From assembly GCA_018263495.1 (NCBI GenBank), contig JAANXC010000008.1, forward strand, positions 1 through 11,141: DNA of 11,141 nucleotides. Reading direction: 5' to 3'. Under the pieces are notes generated by a model that searched no databases, had not been told where the DNA came from, and was given only the letters and a program-made list of their open reading frames with translations. A program made the translations under genes and the position numbers. Below, piece by piece: positions 1-4,924 of the stretch (position 1 is the first letter of the stretch; every line of letters starts with the position of its first letter). The DNA is from Nitrososphaerota archaeon (GTDB lineage: Archaea > Thermoproteota > Nitrososphaeria > Nitrososphaerales > Nitrosopumilaceae).

Positions 1-2
1 AA

Positions 3-416
3 GTAAAAAAAGACTACTTTACTGGTCCAGTAACACTTCGTGAAATTTCTGGTATTACGAAACCAAATGAGCATGATATGTATCACGTAATATTCAAAAA
101 ATCAGCTAGAACCAAGATTCATTTCCATACTGGTGCTCAAATGCTTATTGTGACTAAGGGTAAGGGAAGTTTGGTTTATTATAAAAAAATGAGTGGCGGG
201 ATTTCAAAATTCAAGATATCGAAAACTAAAACAGTTAATTTGACTTCTGGTGATGTGGTTTACATCCCGGGCAAAATACTGCATACACATGGGTCTGTCA
301 GAAAAAATTCAGTTTTTTCACATTTGGCTGTGAATTTTTACTCAAAGAATCGAAAGCCTATGACAGTATGGTATGAATCAGATCTCAGATCAAATGTTAC
401 ATCTAAAATACCTTGA
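3..416 (+). CDS. Cupin-fold protein, 5'-truncated by window edge
   Basis: The reading frame is open from the first complete codon (position 3) to TGA at 414-416, so the N-terminus lies outside the window. The ATG at 78 is internal, because the preceding residues (YFTGPVTLREISG) are typical cupin N-terminal strand sequence. Over 137 visible residues, cupin motif 1 shows as H40-F-H42 followed by Q46 and a Gly-rich turn (KGKG). Motif 2 shows as G-D-V-V-Y-I-P-G-K-I-L-H with P89, G90 and H94. The two His of motif 1 and H94 could bind a metal, but the usual motif-1 Glu is replaced by Gln. It resembles small single-domain cupins of the quercetinase-like/AraC-type sensor group. The substrate is unknown, and both an enzyme and a small-molecule-binding role are possible. 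No helix-turn-helix is visible. It lies 46 nt upstream of the DnaJ-ferredoxin gene, which has its own promoter. Confidence 0.8.
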   Translation, partial: VKKDYFTGPVTLREISGITKPNEHDMYHVIFKKSARTKIHFHTGAQMLIVTKGKGSLVYYKKMSGGISKFKISKTKTVNLTSGDVVYIPGKILHTHGSVRKNSVFSHLAVNFYSKNRKPMTVWYESDLRSNVTSKIP

Positions 417-428
417 AATGTTCATGAA

Positions 429-443
429 ATTCTTTTTAAGAAT
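429..443 (+). promoter_or_regulatory. TATA-like element with perfect dyad, promoter of dnaJ-fer
   Basis: ATTCTTTTTAAGAAT is a perfect 6-3-6 inverted repeat. Its TTTTTAAG core is centred near 436-437, about 26 nt before the ATG at 463. This is the spacing expected if TATA-dependent transcription starts at the first codon. The symmetry may be chance or may mark a repressor site. It begins 12 nt after the cupin stop, but no T-run follows it, so a terminator is less likely. Confidence 0.45.
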
Positions 444-462
444 GTTAACTAGGTAAAAATAC

Positions 463-1170
463 ATGAACAGGACACAAGCTATTCAAATTTTAATGCTAAA
501 TTCAGATGCTAGCTTTGACGATGTTAAATATGCATATAGAAAATTATCATTAGAACTACACCCAGATAGAAATAAGAATGAAAGTGATGGACGACGATTT
601 AAAAATGTATTAGATGCATATCATTTCTTAAAGAGCCAATCTAGACTGGAAAACTCTCATTATAATGATAAAACTACAAAGAAAAAATCTCAGACATATC
701 GAAATACGGCCAAACAAAACTCCCCAGAAGAGGATTGGAGTAAATTCACAAAAGATTTTGAAATGGATGAAAACTTTTGGAGACAATATGAAAAATCATT
801 TTGGAAAGATTATGAACTCAGAAAGAATGAAGCTAAAAAGAATGATTATGGAAGGGCGTTTTGGGATGAAAATGAAGAGAAAGCTAGTCCAAAACCTAAG
901 ACAAAAAATCAAAACAGTGAGACAAAGATCTATAAGCACGATTTATCTGTCCATGTAGAAAAAAGTCAATGTATTGCCTGTTTGAGCTGCGAAACTATTG
1001 CTCCAAATGTTTTTGTTATTGACAAACTTACTATGATTAACCCAAAATCACAAGTTCATAATCAGTATGGTGCATCTGAAGAAAAAATAATGGATGCAGC
1101 TGAAACATGCCCAACAAAGGCAATTAAAATTAATGAAAGAAAGTCTGGACGAAGAATCTATCCGTTATGA
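463..1170 (+). CDS. DnaJ-ferredoxin (J-domain/4Fe-4S) fusion protein
   Basis: This 235-residue protein has an N-terminal J domain (about residues 1-60) with the HPD motif at 33-35, which stimulates DnaK ATPase. A charged, aromatic-rich linker of about 100 residues follows. The C-terminal ferredoxin domain has C170-x2-C173-x2-C176 and C216-Pro, a single [4Fe-4S] signature. The Gly/Phe, zinc and substrate-binding regions of classical DnaJ are absent. The J plus ferredoxin arrangement is the DnaJ-Fer family described in Thaumarchaeota and in plant and algal chloroplasts, with a proposed transfer between the two. The likely role is a DnaK co-chaperone linked to redox state or Fe-S biogenesis; that role is inferred. 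The start is supported by a TATA element 26 nt upstream. Its stop codon directly abuts the stop of the convergent HIT gene, with no intervening base. Confidence 0.93.
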   Translation: MNRTQAIQILMLNSDASFDDVKYAYRKLSLELHPDRNKNESDGRRFKNVLDAYHFLKSQSRLENSHYNDKTTKKKSQTYRNTAKQNSPEEDWSKFTKDFEMDENFWRQYEKSFWKDYELRKNEAKKNDYGRAFWDENEEKASPKPKTKNQNSETKIYKHDLSVHVEKSQCIACLSCETIAPNVFVIDKLTMINPKSQVHNQYGASEEKIMDAAETCPTKAIKINERKSGRRIYPL

Positions 1171-1581
1171 TCACATATTTTTTATTTTAGTACATAACTC
1201 ATCTAATTCTTTATCAGAAAGTTTTGGTCTGTCTTTAAACATACTATGTACAGGACCAGCTTGATCATGTGACTCTCGTGGTATTAAATGAACATGAACG
1301 TGCGGAATTTCTTGACCACTGTCCTTTCCGTTATGTATTGCTAATAATGTAGAACCTGTAAGTTTATCCACTTTAGAAATCACTTTGTGCACAACATCAA
1401 AAAGATCATTGCTATCAATATCTGTCATATCTTGAACTTTTTCGTAATGACATTTTGGAATTACCAACGTATGTCCTCGTGATAATGGAAATGCGTCTAA
1501 AAATGCAATAGACTTGTTGGTTTCTGTAATTATTTTAGATGGAATTTCCTTTTTAGCGATTTTACAAAAAATGCAATCCAT
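1171..1581 (-). CDS. HIT-family (histidine triad) nucleotide hydrolase/transferase
   Basis: This 136-residue protein is the usual length for HINT/Fhit-type HIT proteins. The histidine triad is H94-V-H96-V-H98-L-I, and the middle H96 is the expected nucleophile that forms the nucleotidyl intermediate. C3 and C6 (CIFC) with H45 (KCHYEKV) and H94 form the zinc site seen in many prokaryotic HIT proteins. N84 and the SGQEIPH stretch line the alpha-phosphate pocket. The family hydrolyses phosphoramidates (AMP-lysine, AMP-NH2) or dinucleoside polyphosphates; which substrate applies here is not decidable. A TATA element (TTTATACTTT on the minus strand, 1601-1610) lies about 25 nt before the ATG, so the transcript is probably leaderless. 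The gene runs convergent to dnaJ-fer, their stop codons forming TGATCA. Confidence 0.95.
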   Translation of the reverse strand: MDCIFCKIAKKEIPSKIITETNKSIAFLDAFPLSRGHTLVIPKCHYEKVQDMTDIDSNDLFDVVHKVISKVDKLTGSTLLAIHNGKDSGQEIPHVHVHLIPRESHDQAGPVHSMFKDRPKLSDKELDELCTKIKNM

Positions 1582-1585
1582 ATTC

Positions 1586-1597
1586 TAATTAATTAGG
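1586..1597. repeat. 12-bp palindrome between HIT TATA box and start
   Basis: CTAATTAATTAG is a perfect palindrome, extended outward by ATTC/GAAT arms with a one-base bulge (1583-1601). It lies between the TATA element (1601-1610) and the HIT start codon (1581), covering the expected initiation region. It could be a repressor site, but AT-rich sequence produces such palindromes easily. Confidence 0.3.
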
Positions 1598-1600
1598 AAT

Positions 1601-1610
1601 AAAGTATAAA
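1601..1610 (-). promoter_or_regulatory. TATA box of the HIT gene
   Basis: The minus strand reads TTTATACTTT, centred about 25 nt upstream of the HIT ATG (1579-1581). This matches archaeal TATA-to-start spacing for a leaderless transcript. Confidence 0.55.
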
Positions 1611-1618
1611 CTAAATCA

Positions 1619-1912
1619 TTAAGGGTTAACAATTTCTGCAAACGCAAGATCTTTGCCATATTTTACAGTAACAATATCACCTACTTCCTTATCACAGTTA
1701 TCAATTGTTTTAGGAATATTATCTGAAGTGTCCACAGTGCACATACTGCCATACCATGTAGTCCAATTTCCCATGATTTCAACTTCTTCATAAACATCTT
1801 CTCGAATTAAATTCCAAAATGGGAATATCAAAGTAGCTATGATTATGAAAGCTGCGATAAATATGCAGAGGAACATAAGCCCATATTTTTTTCCATCACT
1901 CATCTCTTCCAT
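1619..1912 (-). CDS. Small single-pass membrane protein, unknown function
   Basis: The product of 97 residues is not one I recognise. A short charged N-terminus (MEEMSDGKK) is followed by one strongly hydrophobic segment at about residues 11-33, rich in Ile, Phe and Leu. A hydrophilic domain of about 60 residues follows, containing C58 and C73. Positive residues before the segment suggest N-in/C-out topology, which places the two cysteines outside, where they could form a disulfide. There is no signal-peptidase site or lipobox. M1 is preferred over M4 because the minus-strand TATA-like GTTTATTTAC at 1936-1945 sits about 28 nt upstream of M1. It lies 37 nt upstream of the HIT gene on the same strand, but HIT has its own promoter. 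It may be a lineage-specific envelope protein. Confidence 0.75.
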   Translation of the reverse strand: MEEMSDGKKYGLMFLCIFIAAFIIIATLIFPFWNLIREDVYEEVEIMGNWTTWYGSMCTVDTSDNIPKTIDNCDKEVGDIVTVKYGKDLAFAEIVNP

Positions 1913-1935
1913 AATAATCTACCAATTTTTTTACA

Positions 1936-1945
1936 GTAAATAAAC
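1936..1945 (-). promoter_or_regulatory. TATA box of the 97-residue membrane protein gene
   Basis: The minus strand reads GTTTATTTAC, centred about 28 nt upstream of the ATG at 1910-1912. Its last base is within the stop codon of the upstream C2H2 gene, so the two genes are tightly packed but probably have separate promoters. Confidence 0.45.
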
Positions 1946-2115
1946 TACCACAACCCGCCTTCGCCAGGACTACCACCAGAATCATCCATTTTCTTTTCTG
2001 GAACATTACCATGTGCCTTTTTTTTATGTCGTTCTAATCGCTCAGTAGTTGGTAATACTAAGTCACAAACATCACATTTTGTTTCATTTTTAGCTTTTTT
2101 GCCAAACAATCCCAT
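1945..2115 (-). CDS. Small one-finger C2H2 zinc protein
   Basis: From the ATG at 2113-2115 the protein is 56 residues, beginning MGLFGKKAK. A longer reading from an ATG at 2130 adds five residues (MITQN), but the TATA element at 2136-2146 is only about 10 nt from that codon and about 26 nt from the inner one, so the inner start is chosen. One classical C2H2 finger is visible: C-D-V-C, then a 12-residue spacer with Leu, then H-K-K-K-A-H. After it comes a Gly/Ser/Pro-rich acidic tail ending GLW. A single finger may bind DNA weakly, bind RNA, or mediate protein contacts. The MGLF start resembles the Zn protein at 4096 (MGIFSRK). It is divergent from the 3-hydroxyacyl-CoA dehydrogenase gene over a shared promoter, so it could be a local regulator. 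That is speculation. Confidence 0.75.
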   Translation of the reverse strand: MGLFGKKAKNETKCDVCDLVLPTTERLERHKKKAHGNVPEKKMDDSGGSPGEGGLW

Positions 2116-2135
2116 ATTTTGTGTAATCATGAAAC

Positions 2136-2146
2136 ATATTATAAAG
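2136..2146. promoter_or_regulatory. Shared bidirectional TATA element
   Basis: ATATTATAAAG reads as a TATA box on both strands (ATTATAAA on plus, TTTATAAT on minus). Its centre is about 26 nt from the C2H2 start at 2115 (minus) and about 27-28 nt from the dehydrogenase ATG at 2169 (plus). Both divergent genes could be transcribed leaderless from this one element. The start-to-start gap is only 53 nt. Confidence 0.5.
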
Positions 2147-2168
2147 GATATTAATTTTCTTGGACGGT

Positions 2169-3308
2169 ATGGAAATCAAAAACATTACTGTATTAGGTTC
2201 CGGAATAATGGGTCATGGAATAGCCCAAGTTTCTGCAATGGCTGGTTATAATGTAGTGCTCAGAGATATTGAGCAACCATTCTTAGACAAAGCAATGGAA
2301 AAAATAAAGTGGAGTTTAGATAAGCTTGTCTCAAAAGAAAAAATTTCTGAAAATGAACGAGATGAAATATTTTCAAGAATAAAACCAATAGTTGATTTGA
2401 AGGATGCTGTTCATGATTGTGATTTAGTAATAGAAGCAGTTCCAGAGATAATGGAACTCAAAAAAAAGGTGTATGCAGAACTAGACAAAGCAGCTAGTGA
2501 TCAGGTTGTTTTTGCATCAAACACCAGTACACTACCCATAACAGAAATTGCAAATACGATATCTAGACCGAAAAAATTTATTGGAATACACTTTTTCAAT
2601 CCTCCTCAACTAATGAAGTTAGTTGAAGTAATACCTGGACAAGAAACTTCAGATGATATTACTAATCTCACAATTAATTTTGTAAAATCTGTTAACAAGA
2701 TACCTGTAACCTGTAGAAAAGACGTTCCAGGATTTATTGTGAACAGGCTTTTCATACCGCTTGTTCATGAAGCCTGCTATGTGATGGAAAGGCAAAAAAT
2801 TCAACAGACGGAAATCGACTCTGCGGTAAAATTCAGGCTCGGATTTCCAATGGGTATCTTTGAATTAGCTGATTTTACAGGGTTAGATGTAATTCATAAG
2901 GCAACTGTAGAGATGCATGTTAGAGATAAAAAAGTAATTTCGCCACATCCTAAAATTGAACAACTCTTCAATGAAAAAAAATTGGGACAAAAAAGCGGTG
3001 AAGGTTTTTACAAATATTCTGATGATAAATATGAAAGAATACCACTTTCGGAAGAATTAGCAAAAAAATGTGATCCTATACAAATCATTGCAAACATTCT
3101 GAATAATGCGGCATGGCTTATCACAAACAATGCTAGTGATATTGACGAGATTGAAAAGGCTGCAAGCCTAGGGCTCGGTTTAAAAAAACCGTTGTTTGAG
3201 ACAGCAAAAGAAATGGACATGCAAAAAATTGTAGAAGAGTTAAAAAAATTATCTAATAAACATGGTACGTTTTATGAACCTGATCCTCTTTTATTATCTA
3301 TGTGTTAA
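2169..3308 (+). CDS. 3-hydroxyacyl-CoA (3-hydroxybutyryl-CoA) dehydrogenase
   Basis: This enzyme oxidises (S)-3-hydroxyacyl-CoA to 3-oxoacyl-CoA with NAD+. In Thaumarchaeota a stand-alone 3-hydroxybutyryl-CoA dehydrogenase serves the 3-hydroxypropionate/4-hydroxybutyrate CO2-fixation cycle. From ATG 2169 it is 379 residues. The Rossmann motif GSGIMG is at 10-15 and D33 is suited to NAD+. Catalytic residues are S117, H141 (in GIHFFNPP), N144, E153 and N192 (in VPGFIVNR). The N-terminal domain (1-182) is followed by two 3HCDH-type helical domains, about 183-282 and 298-379; most bacterial homologues of about 285 residues have one. A TTG at 2160 is in frame, but ATG 2169 fits the fold start and lies 27 nt after the TATA element. 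The 3' end overlaps the convergent LOG-like gene by 11 nt. No hydratase domain is fused, unlike the bifunctional crenarchaeal protein. Confidence 0.93.
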   Translation: MEIKNITVLGSGIMGHGIAQVSAMAGYNVVLRDIEQPFLDKAMEKIKWSLDKLVSKEKISENERDEIFSRIKPIVDLKDAVHDCDLVIEAVPEIMELKKKVYAELDKAASDQVVFASNTSTLPITEIANTISRPKKFIGIHFFNPPQLMKLVEVIPGQETSDDITNLTINFVKSVNKIPVTCRKDVPGFIVNRLFIPLVHEACYVMERQKIQQTEIDSAVKFRLGFPMGIFELADFTGLDVIHKATVEMHVRDKKVISPHPKIEQLFNEKKLGQKSGEGFYKYSDDKYERIPLSEELAKKCDPIQIIANILNNAAWLITNNASDIDEIEKAASLGLGLKKPLFETAKEMDMQKIVEELKKLSNKHGTFYEPDPLLLSMC

Positions 3309-3804
3309 TCTGTTCTAAAATGTATTTTATTGCTTGCTGAGGAGTTTCTACACCAACAATCTTTACATTTTTTCTATGATCTAGATATTCGTCAGCATAT
3401 TTTGATGCAATTCCACCAGAGTTTTTGAGTGTAACAATAGGTTTTTTGTACATATATGCAGCACAAATTTCTGATAATGTTCCAGAGCCACCACCAATAA
3501 CTATCACACCATCCGCGGAAAGTGCGTTTAAAAAATCACGAGCTAAACCCATACCAGAAGGTATTACTATGTCACAGAATTCGTTTGCATGAGATGGATT
3601 ATCTTGAGGAATTATTCCAACTGTTGTACCACCAGATTCTCGTGCACCATGACATGCTGCACGCATTACACCACCAAGCCCACCAGTTATTAAAACAGAA
3701 TTAGATTTTGCAACTTCTGATCCAAGATCGTACGCAATCTTTTCTAATTCTGGAGTACAGCCATTATCATTATTACCAATAACTAAGATCTGACGGTTTT
3801 TCAT
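3298..3804 (-). CDS. LOG-like Rossmann protein (TIGR00725 type)
   Basis: This 168-residue protein is a compact Rossmann fold of the lysine-decarboxylase-like/LOG superfamily. Visible motifs are an N-terminal strand QILVIGNND, GGLGGVM at 41-47, an ARD stretch at 88-90 and the signature GGGSGTLSE at 104-112. That signature corresponds to the PGGxGTxxE nucleotide-binding motif of LOG phosphoribohydrolases, with Gly in place of the first Pro. LOG enzymes release the base from nucleoside 5'-monophosphates. TIGR00725 relatives lack a proven substrate, and some bind molybdenum cofactor, so nucleotide hydrolysis and carrier roles both remain open. 'Lysine decarboxylase' labels for this family are misleading. 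The start is supported by a weak TATA-like AGTATTTGAT about 27 nt upstream. The 3' end overlaps the dehydrogenase gene by 11 nt in convergent orientation, which could cause antisense interference. Confidence 0.88.
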   Translation of the reverse strand: MKNRQILVIGNNDNGCTPELEKIAYDLGSEVAKSNSVLITGGLGGVMRAACHGARESGGTTVGIIPQDNPSHANEFCDIVIPSGMGLARDFLNALSADGVIVIGGGSGTLSEICAAYMYKKPIVTLKNSGGIASKYADEYLDHRKNVKIVGVETPQQAIKYILEQINT

Positions 3805-3825
3805 AATGTGAATTATTGCTCACCC

Positions 3826-3835
3826 ATCAAATACT
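3826..3835 (-). promoter_or_regulatory. Probable TATA box of the LOG-like gene
   Basis: The minus strand reads AGTATTTGAT preceded by an A-rich BRE-like CAAAA, centred about 26-27 nt before the ATG at 3802-3804. The match is weak but the spacing is right. Confidence 0.3.
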
Positions 3836-3855
3836 TTTTGAAATATTCAAAGAGT

Positions 3856-3868
3856 AAAGGATATTAAT
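3856..3868 (+). promoter_or_regulatory. BRE/TATA-like promoter of the 42-residue protein
   Basis: AAAGG (BRE-like, 3856-3860) followed by ATATTAAT (3861-3868) is centred about 25 nt upstream of the ATG at 3889. The same AAAGGATATTA string occurs before the gene at 4096. Confidence 0.5.
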
Positions 3869-3888
3869 TAAAAAAAATACGTTTGGCT

Positions 3889-4017
3889 ATGACAAAAAGA
3901 ACGATGCCGATTTGTTGCGATGCAGAACAATACAAATTGATCGAAAAATATGCTAAAAAACGCGGTATGATTAATGCTAGTCAAGCAGTAGAAAAAATCC
4001 TAGAGGAAATCAAATAA
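3889..4017 (+). CDS. 42-residue ribbon-helix-helix-like protein
   Basis: The reading frame starts at ATG 3889 and ends with TAA at 4015-4017. It encodes a Lys/Glu-rich peptide of 42 residues. The layout matches the ribbon-helix-helix (CopG/Arc/MetJ) fold. A short strand (TKRTMPICC) precedes helix A (about residues 11-26, DAEQYKLIEKYAKKRG). A turn with Asn-Ala-Ser follows, then helix B (about 29-42, SQAVEKILEEIK). RHH proteins dimerise and insert the paired strand into the DNA major groove, so a small transcriptional regulator is plausible. Alternating K, T, P and C residues in the strand could face DNA. The promoter at 3856-3868 and the T-runs just after the stop support an independent short transcript. 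No toxin gene lies beside it, so an antitoxin role is unlikely. The fold call is by pattern only. Confidence 0.72.
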   Translation: MTKRTMPICCDAEQYKLIEKYAKKRGMINASQAVEKILEEIK

Positions 4018-4020
4018 ACA

Positions 4021-4042
4021 AATTTTTTAAAATCACTTTTTT
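4021..4042 (+). terminator. T-rich archaeal-type terminator after the 42-residue gene
   Basis: Two T6-class runs (4023-4028 and about 4036-4042) start just after the stop codon at 4017 and before the next promoter at 4061. Archaeal RNA polymerase terminates on such T-tracts without a strong hairpin. Confidence 0.45.
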
Positions 4043-4060
4043 ATGATTAAAATTTGTTGC

Positions 4061-4077
4061 AAAGGATATTATATTTT
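4061..4077 (+). promoter_or_regulatory. BRE/TATA promoter of the Zn-repeat/C2H2 operon
   Basis: AAAGG followed by ATATTATATTTT is centred about 25 nt before the ATG at 4096, which fits a leaderless transcript for the two overlapping zinc-protein genes. Confidence 0.55.
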
Positions 4078-4095
4078 TAAAAAATTAGAAGCGTA

Positions 4096-4512
4096 ATGGG
4101 CATATTTAGCCGCAAACCAGCGTATTGCACTGTCTGTAACAAACAAATTATTCATAAAAATAAGGCAAAAAGAGAATGGGATGTAAAATCTCCACTATGT
4201 AGCGATTGCTGGCAAGACAAAATGCAAGAATCCTATGATGCCTCAATAATAAAAAAATGTATCAATTGTGGGGTAAAACGCAAGGTGACCGATTTATGGG
4301 AACCACGATTACAGTGGGATATGATTGGCTTACTTTGCAAAAAATGTTTTGATGAAAAAGAGTTGGATTTTAACAAGGAAAAAAATTTCTGTGGTGTTTG
4401 TGGTACTAAACTTGGTTTTATTAGATATAATCCAAAAAACAATTGGAAAATCAAGGGACAATTGTGTAAAAACTGTTGGGATGCTCAGAAAGCACAGATA
4501 GATAGAAAATGA
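4096..4512 (+). CDS. Triple tandem Cys4 zinc-unit protein, unknown function
   Basis: This 138-residue protein contains three tandem copies of one unit: C-x2-C, 14-16 residues, Trp, six residues, C-x2-C-[W/F]. Unit 1 has C11/C14, W28, C35/C38, W39. Unit 2 has C55/C58, W74, C81/C84, F85. Unit 3 has C99/C102, W117, C124/C127, W128. The Trp-to-Cys distance is exactly 7 in every unit, so this is a real internal triplication. The twelve cysteines could bind three zinc ions. The units look like small zinc ribbons or treble-clef-like knuckles that could bind nucleic acid or protein. I do not recognise a named family. The N-terminus MGIFSRK resembles the C2H2 protein at 2115. The TGA stop overlaps the start of the next gene (ATGA), implying translational coupling. 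No membrane segment or signal peptide is seen. Confidence 0.85.
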   Translation: MGIFSRKPAYCTVCNKQIIHKNKAKREWDVKSPLCSDCWQDKMQESYDASIIKKCINCGVKRKVTDLWEPRLQWDMIGLLCKKCFDEKELDFNKEKNFCGVCGTKLGFIRYNPKNNWKIKGQLCKNCWDAQKAQIDRK

Positions 4513-4706
4513 GACTCTTTAAAAAATTTGAATGTGAAGTATGTAAGAAAAAATTTTCGCGGCACGAACAACTGATGAACCATCAGGAAATAGAACATTT
4601 CAAAAACTCACCGTATGATTGTAAAGAATGCAATGAAAATTTTCATAGTATGTCAGAAATGCGTGACCACCTGAAGAAAAACCACTCATACAAAATTGAT
4701 AGATAG
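4509..4706 (+). CDS. Two-finger C2H2 zinc-finger protein
   Basis: This 65-residue protein consists almost entirely of two classical C2H2 fingers. Finger 1 is C9, C12, H25, H30 and finger 2 is C38, C41, H54, H59. Both have the C-x2-C-x12-H-x4-H spacing and the conserved Phe and Leu/Met core positions. Two fingers are enough for sequence-specific DNA binding, so a small transcription factor is plausible, although RNA or protein binding cannot be excluded. The start codon overlaps the stop of the upstream triple-zinc gene by the ATGA arrangement, so the two are very likely co-translated and may act together. The start MRLFKKF resembles the MGxF starts of the other zinc proteins in the window. 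It ends two bases before the convergent rpo12 gene stop at 4709. Confidence 0.87.
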   Translation: MRLFKKFECEVCKKKFSRHEQLMNHQEIEHFKNSPYDCKECNENFHSMSEMRDHLKKNHSYKIDR

Positions 4707-4708
4707 TT

Positions 4709-4924
4709 CTATATTGCTTTTACAGTTTTGACAATCGGTGGTCTGACTTTGGTAAAAACTCGGAATCCACAAATACATTTTATTTCTGGGAGTCTAGTTA
4801 ATTCAGAATTACTTACTTTTGTATTACATCTTAAACAAGAGTAAATAACATCAAATTTTTCAGTTTCTATAACATCATCTGTAGTGATATCGTCATTCAT
4901 TTCGTTGCTAGATTCATCAACCAT
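4709..4924 (-). CDS. rpoP: DNA-directed RNA polymerase subunit Rpo12 (RpoP)
   Basis: This small zinc-binding subunit of the archaeal RNA polymerase is homologous to eukaryotic Rpb12 and helps hold the Rpo3/Rpo10/Rpo11 assembly platform. The C-terminal core YSCLRCNTKV...CICGFRVF...RPPIVKTVKAI is diagnostic. From ATG 4922-4924 the protein is 71 residues, with a zinc site of C30, C33, C50 and C52. The second pair is C-x-C, where other archaea usually have C-x2-C (CPYCG). An acidic N-terminal extension of about 25 residues precedes the core. An in-frame ATG at 4934-4936 would add four residues. The inner start is preferred because a GTGAT Shine-Dalgarno-like string and a TATA-like element (4945-4954) both fit it better. 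It follows rps10 on the same strand by 35 nt and probably belongs to the EF-1A operon. Confidence 0.9.
   Translation of the reverse strand: MVDESSNEMNDDITTDDVIETEKFDVIYSCLRCNTKVSNSELTRLPEIKCICGFRVFTKVRPPIVKTVKAI

Noticed and set aside
78..80. ATG at 78 as the start of the cupin gene
   Set aside because: The frame is open to the window edge and the upstream codons encode conserved-looking cupin sequence, so the gene starts outside the window.
665..958. Open frame of 97 codons inside dnaJ-fer
   Set aside because: It is an out-of-frame shadow, rich in Lys and Met from AT-rich sequence, with no motif, and overlaps a well-supported gene.
2160..2168. TTG start for the 3-hydroxyacyl-CoA dehydrogenase
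   Set aside because: ATG at 2169 is three codons further, fits the Rossmann strand start, and is at the expected distance from the TATA element.
3889..4017. Antitoxin of a toxin-antitoxin pair (RHH-like small protein)
   Set aside because: The neighbouring genes are zinc proteins and a LOG-like protein; no toxin-like partner overlaps or follows it closely.
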